Assembly (NCBI GenBank): GCA_038255685.1
Contig: JBBSLC010000065.1
Coordinates: forward strand, 1 to 15,920
Length of the DNA stretch: 15,920 nucleotides
From: CADCSY01 sp038255685
Lineage (GTDB): Bacteria; Actinomycetota; Acidimicrobiia; Acidimicrobiales; CADCSY01
Reading direction: 5' to 3'
In this document: positions 13,776 through 15,920 of the stretch, in pieces
How positions within the stretch are numbered: the first letter of the stretch is position 1
How the letters are laid out: each line of letters starts with the position of its first letter
Program-made: the position numbers and the translations under genes
Notes under the pieces: model-generated
What the model was told of the DNA's origin: nothing
What the model saw: the letters and a program-made list of their open reading frames with translations, nothing else
Databases searched by the model: none

Positions 13776-13781
13776 TAGGGT
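13776..13781 (+). promoter_or_regulatory. Candidate -10 box of lspA
   Basis: TAGGGT lies 13 nt after the preceding stop codon and ends 7 nt before GTG 13789, the spacing expected if transcription starts at the start codon. Alternatively the transcript uses GGGAGAG (13791-13797) as ribosome site for GTG 13804. No strong -35 is seen. Confidence 0.4.
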
Positions 13782-13788
13782 GGGTGCG

Positions 13789-14325
13789 GTGGGAGAGCCC
13801 TCTGTGCGCGCGCCCGACGCGCCGCCCCGTCGCACCAGCCTCCGGTCGTCGATCGGCGTGGCGACTGTCGTCGTCGCCGTCGACCAGCTGACGAAGACGT
13901 GGGCCCTGCGGTCCCTCGACGACCAGACCATCGACCTGGTCGGCTCGCTGCGCCTGCGACTGGTGTTCAACACCGGCAGCGCGTTCAGCTTGGCGTCGGG
14001 GCTCGGACCGGTGCTCGCCATCGTCGGTGTCGTGGTCGTGGTCGCACTGCTGCGCGCCGGGAGGGACGTGGAGGGCTGGCCGGCGCGCCTCGCGCTCGGT
14101 CTCGTGCTCGGTGGGGCGATCGGCAACCTCATCGACCGAGCGCTCCGGGTGGGAGACGGCTTCCTCGGCGGTGCAGTCGTCGACTTCGTCGACCTCCAGT
14201 GGTGGCCGGTGTTCAACGTGGCAGACGTCGGCATCACCGTGGGTGCGCTGCTGCTCGCCATCGCCGTCGGTCGAACCAGTGACGACGATGTGGCGGACGC
14301 GCCACCGGGCGTGGGGTCGGCGTGA
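13789..14325 (+). CDS. lspA: LspA, lipoprotein signal peptidase (signal peptidase II)
   Basis: This membrane aspartyl protease cuts the signal peptide of prolipoproteins after lipidation. It is 178 residues from GTG 13789. Four hydrophobic segments lie at about 21-40, 71-90, 101-118 and 147-162. Motifs are VDQLTK (31-36), FNTGSAFS (60-67), GGAIGNLIDR (108-117, catalytic Asp116) and VVDFVDL then FNVADVGITVG (142-152, catalytic Asp146). All conserved residues are present. Three in-frame GTG starts compete: 13780, 13789 (fits a leaderless transcript from TAGGGT) and 13804 (6 nt after GGGAGAG). The choice changes only the short basic cytoplasmic N-terminus. The stop overlaps rluD by 4 nt. Confidence 0.95.
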   Translation: MGEPSVRAPDAPPRRTSLRSSIGVATVVVAVDQLTKTWALRSLDDQTIDLVGSLRLRLVFNTGSAFSLASGLGPVLAIVGVVVVVALLRAGRDVEGWPARLALGLVLGGAIGNLIDRALRVGDGFLGGAVVDFVDLQWWPVFNVADVGITVGALLLAIAVGRTSDDDVADAPPGVGSA

Positions 14326-15266
14326 TCAGGACCGAGGTGGTCCCCGACGCGCTCGACGGCGAGCGGGTCGACCGGGTGGTGGCGATGCTGACGGGCCTGC
14401 CGCGCTCGGAGGTGGCGGTCCTCGTCTCCGAGGGAGCGGTGCGCCTGCGAGACGCCGAGGTCCGGTCGCGGTCGGTCAAGGTGGCGTCGGGCGACATCGT
14501 CGAGGTCGACGTCCCCGAGGTCGATGCGATCGCACCGGTGGACGGCAGAGGCGCAGAGGTGTCGTTCCACGTCGTCTACGCCGACGACCACGTGATCGTC
14601 GTCGACAAGCCACAGGACCTCGTCGTCCACCCCGGTGCCGGCAACCCGTCCGGCACGCTCGCCCAGGGCATCGTCGCCCGCTACCCGGAGGTGGCGTCGG
14701 TGGGCGAGCCGGACCGGCCGGGCATCGTGCACCGACTCGACCGGGGCACCTCGGGCCTGCTCGTGGTCGCGAGGACCGAGGACGCCCGCGCCTCGCTCGT
14801 CGGCCAGCTCGCCAGCCGCCAGGTCACCCGCCGGTACCTGGCACTCACGTGGGGTCACCTCGACAGCCCCCGCGGGGTCGTCGACGCACCGATCGGCCGC
14901 TCGAAGCGCGACCCGACGAAGATGGCGGTGACGACCCGGGGCAAGGAGGCGCGCACGGCGTACCACGTGGAGCAGCGCTTCGCCGAGCCCGTGGCGCTCG
15001 ACCTCCTCGGCTGCACCCTCGAGACCGGGCGCACCCATCAGATCCGGGTCCACCTCGCAGCCGTCGGCCACCCCGTCGTCGGCGATGCCCGCTACGGCGG
15101 GGTGCGGGAGTCCCTCGACGTGCCCCGGCCGTTCCTCCACGCCCGCCAGCTCGCCTTCGACCACCCGGCGACGGGGGAGCGGGTCACGTTCGAGGCTGCG
15201 CTGCCCGAGGACCTCAGCGCCGTGCTCGCCGGGCTCGTCCCGGTCGAGGAGGATCCGCTCGTCTGA
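14322..15266 (+). CDS. rluD: RluD/RluA-family rRNA pseudouridine synthase
   Basis: It converts specific uridines in large-subunit rRNA to pseudouridine. The 314-residue protein has an N-terminal S4 RNA-binding domain (about 12-62, with LDGERVDRVVAML and VRLRDAEV) and a catalytic domain that includes VYADDHVIVVDKPQDLVVHP (85-104), the active-site motif HRLDRGTSGLLVVART (137-152, nucleophile Asp140), RRYLAL, GRTHQIRVHLAAVGHP and GDARYGG. Length and order fit the RluD subgroup. The exact target uridines cannot be told from the sequence. GTG 14322 overlaps the lspA stop (GTGA), a pairing conserved across many bacteria. The stop lies 20 nt from the end of the convergent Rrf2 gene. Confidence 0.94.
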   Translation: MIRTEVVPDALDGERVDRVVAMLTGLPRSEVAVLVSEGAVRLRDAEVRSRSVKVASGDIVEVDVPEVDAIAPVDGRGAEVSFHVVYADDHVIVVDKPQDLVVHPGAGNPSGTLAQGIVARYPEVASVGEPDRPGIVHRLDRGTSGLLVVARTEDARASLVGQLASRQVTRRYLALTWGHLDSPRGVVDAPIGRSKRDPTKMAVTTRGKEARTAYHVEQRFAEPVALDLLGCTLETGRTHQIRVHLAAVGHPVVGDARYGGVRESLDVPRPFLHARQLAFDHPATGERVTFEAALPEDLSAVLAGLVPVEEDPLV

Positions 15267-15285
15267 GGCTGGTCGTGGGGGCGGG

Positions 15286-15305
15286 CTCAGCTCGTTCGAG
15301 CTGAG
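15286..15305. terminator. Bidirectional hairpin between rluD and the Rrf2 gene
   Basis: CTCAGCTCG (15286-15294) and CGAGCTGAG (15297-15305) form a perfect 9-bp inverted repeat with two central T residues, so an 8-bp stem with a 4-nt loop is realistic. It sits 19 nt after the rluD stop and includes the stop codon of the Rrf2 gene on the other strand. It could end both transcripts. There is no T-tract. Confidence 0.5.
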
Positions 15306-15742
15306 GCGGCGGCGGGGCCGAGTGCCCGGGTCACGCAGTCGGCCAGCGTGTAGCCGTCGAGGTGGCGACGCATGTGGTCGCCGACGTCGGCCCACACGGT
15401 GAGCAGCACGCACTGACCCTCGTGGTCGCACGCACCGTCCTCGTGGGGCTGGCCGAAGTCACCCACCGCGATCGGTCCGTCGACGGCGGCGACGATCTCT
15501 CCGAGGGTGATGTCGGACGGTGAACGAGCGAGGACGTAGCCGCCACCAACGCCTCGCTTCGAGCGGACGATGCCCGCCCCCTTCAGTGCGAGGAGGATCT
15601 GCTCCAGGTAGGGCTGGGGGAGCCCGGTCCGTTCGGCGATGTCGCGCACCGACGTGGGTCCCTCGTGCTCGACGTGCAGCGCGAGGGAGAGCAGCGCCCT
15701 GCTGGCGTAGTCGCCGCGCGTGGAGACCTTCACCTCATCCAT
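15287..15742 (-). CDS. Rrf2-family transcriptional regulator
   Basis: Rrf2 proteins are small winged-helix dimers. Many carry a 2Fe-2S or 4Fe-4S cluster and sense iron, NO or redox state. From ATG 15742 the protein has 151 residues; a GTG at 15733 gives the more typical start MKVSTRGDYASRALL (148 residues). Family features, numbered from the GTG: HTH segment SVRDIAERTGLPQPYLEQIL (28-47), wing SKRGVGGGYVLAR (58-70), TLGEIVAAVDGP (76-87) and a C-terminal Cys pair, Cys102-x5-Cys108, followed by W114. Cys133 lies further on. IscR and NsrR carry three spaced Cys; only two align here, so cluster binding is possible but not certain. It may control the divergent gene at the window edge. Targets are unknown. 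Confidence 0.92.
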   Translation of the reverse strand: MDEVKVSTRGDYASRALLSLALHVEHEGPTSVRDIAERTGLPQPYLEQILLALKGAGIVRSKRGVGGGYVLARSPSDITLGEIVAAVDGPIAVGDFGQPHEDGACDHEGQCVLLTVWADVGDHMRRHLDGYTLADCVTRALGPAAASARTS

Positions 15743-15746
15743 CGTA
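15741..15746 (-). promoter_or_regulatory. Candidate -10 box of the Rrf2 gene
   Basis: Read on the minus strand, TACGAT overlaps the ATG at 15742 and is followed by 7 nt and then GTG 15733. If used, transcription would start at the GTG and exclude the ATG, giving a leaderless mRNA whose protein starts MKVSTRGDYA, as expected for the family. Confidence 0.3.
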
Positions 15747-15879
15747 GGGCGTGACGTCGCCGCGGCACGGTGCTCGCCCCCCTGATGTGCGCGACACCCG
15801 GTGACCTGCTGGACTCGGTCCACGACCCGACCGATGGGGCGACGAGCGCCGCCCACGTGCGGCGACGAACCGAGGCGCA

Positions 15880-15920
15880 ATGGAACCGCTGATCCCTGAC
15901 TACGACGGAGCGTGCCTCTC
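15880..15920 (+). CDS. Start of a further gene, only 13 codons visible
   Basis: ATG 15880 opens MEPLIPDYDGACL and runs off the window without a stop. GAGG (15872-15875) lies 4 nt upstream. The fragment faintly recalls the N-termini of actinobacterial alkaline-phosphatase/phosphodiesterase-superfamily proteins (MEP-LPDYGG-type starts). That is memory-based pattern matching on 13 residues, so no product is assigned. The gene would be divergent from the Rrf2 regulator across a 137-bp gap (15743-15879), in which I saw no convincing promoter pair or operator. Confidence 0.35.
   Translation, partial: MEPLIPDYDGACL

Noticed and set aside
10911..15431. 1506-codon open frame on the minus strand
   Set aside because: It crosses ileS (wrong frame), traR/dksA-like, lspA, rluD and the Rrf2 gene. 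It is open only because stops are rare at this GC content, and it shows no motifs.
15743..15879. tRNA or small RNA gene in the right-hand intergenic region
   Set aside because: I found no cloverleaf or strong hairpin. Only short GC inverted repeats of about 4 bp occur.

Overview
This GC-rich window (about 70% G+C by eye) reads as a core chromosomal region of a high-GC actinobacterium. The gene set resembles the cell wall/division (dcw) neighbourhood of Actinobacteria: murC, murB, ftsQ and ftsZ without ftsA, then pgeF, yggS, sepF, yggT and divIVA, then ileS, a traR/dksA-type gene, lspA and rluD. Sequence style (GTG/TTG starts, Asp/Glu- and Lys/Ala-rich tails, TAGGNT-like -10 elements) suggests Acidimicrobiia or a relative. 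That lineage call is inference, not a database result.

Layout. Positions 1-930 hold murG on the minus strand, running off the window edge. A 140-bp divergent intergenic region follows. murC-murB-ftsQ (1071-4200, plus) are joined by 4-nt stop/start overlaps. A 146-bp gap holds a good promoter candidate, a 10-bp direct repeat and two hairpins ahead of ftsZ. ftsZ-pgeF-yggS-sepF-yggT (4347-7648) are tightly packed, with yggT starting directly after the sepF stop. divIVA (7715-8683) has its own candidate promoter and is followed by a hairpin. Next is an unrecognised two-TM protein with a duplicated helical module and a histone H1-like tail (8772-9845). It meets ileS (13033-9842, minus) tail to tail, the two stop codons sharing one CTAG. 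Divergent from ileS are a DksA/TraR-like gene with a Lys/Ala-rich N-terminal extension, lspA and rluD (13152-15266, plus). An Rrf2-type regulator (minus) converges on rluD, and the first 13 codons of a further gene appear at the right edge.

How the genes fit together. MurG, MurC and MurB make peptidoglycan precursors, and PgeF edits them. FtsZ, FtsQ and SepF form and tether the division ring, and DivIVA marks poles and septa. YggT is a membrane protein usually found in this neighbourhood. YggS handles PLP homeostasis and LspA matures lipoproteins. IleRS and RluD serve translation.

Points worth a second look are the inverted murG and ileS, a possible non-AUG murC start, the structured ftsZ leader, several genes with a TANNNT box 6-7 nt before the start codon (possible leaderless mRNAs), the two-TM/H1-tail protein, the swapped GVHH signature in IleRS, and a DksA-like protein whose zinc site has lost one Cys. 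I saw no tRNA or rRNA gene, CRISPR array, insertion sequence or phage gene.
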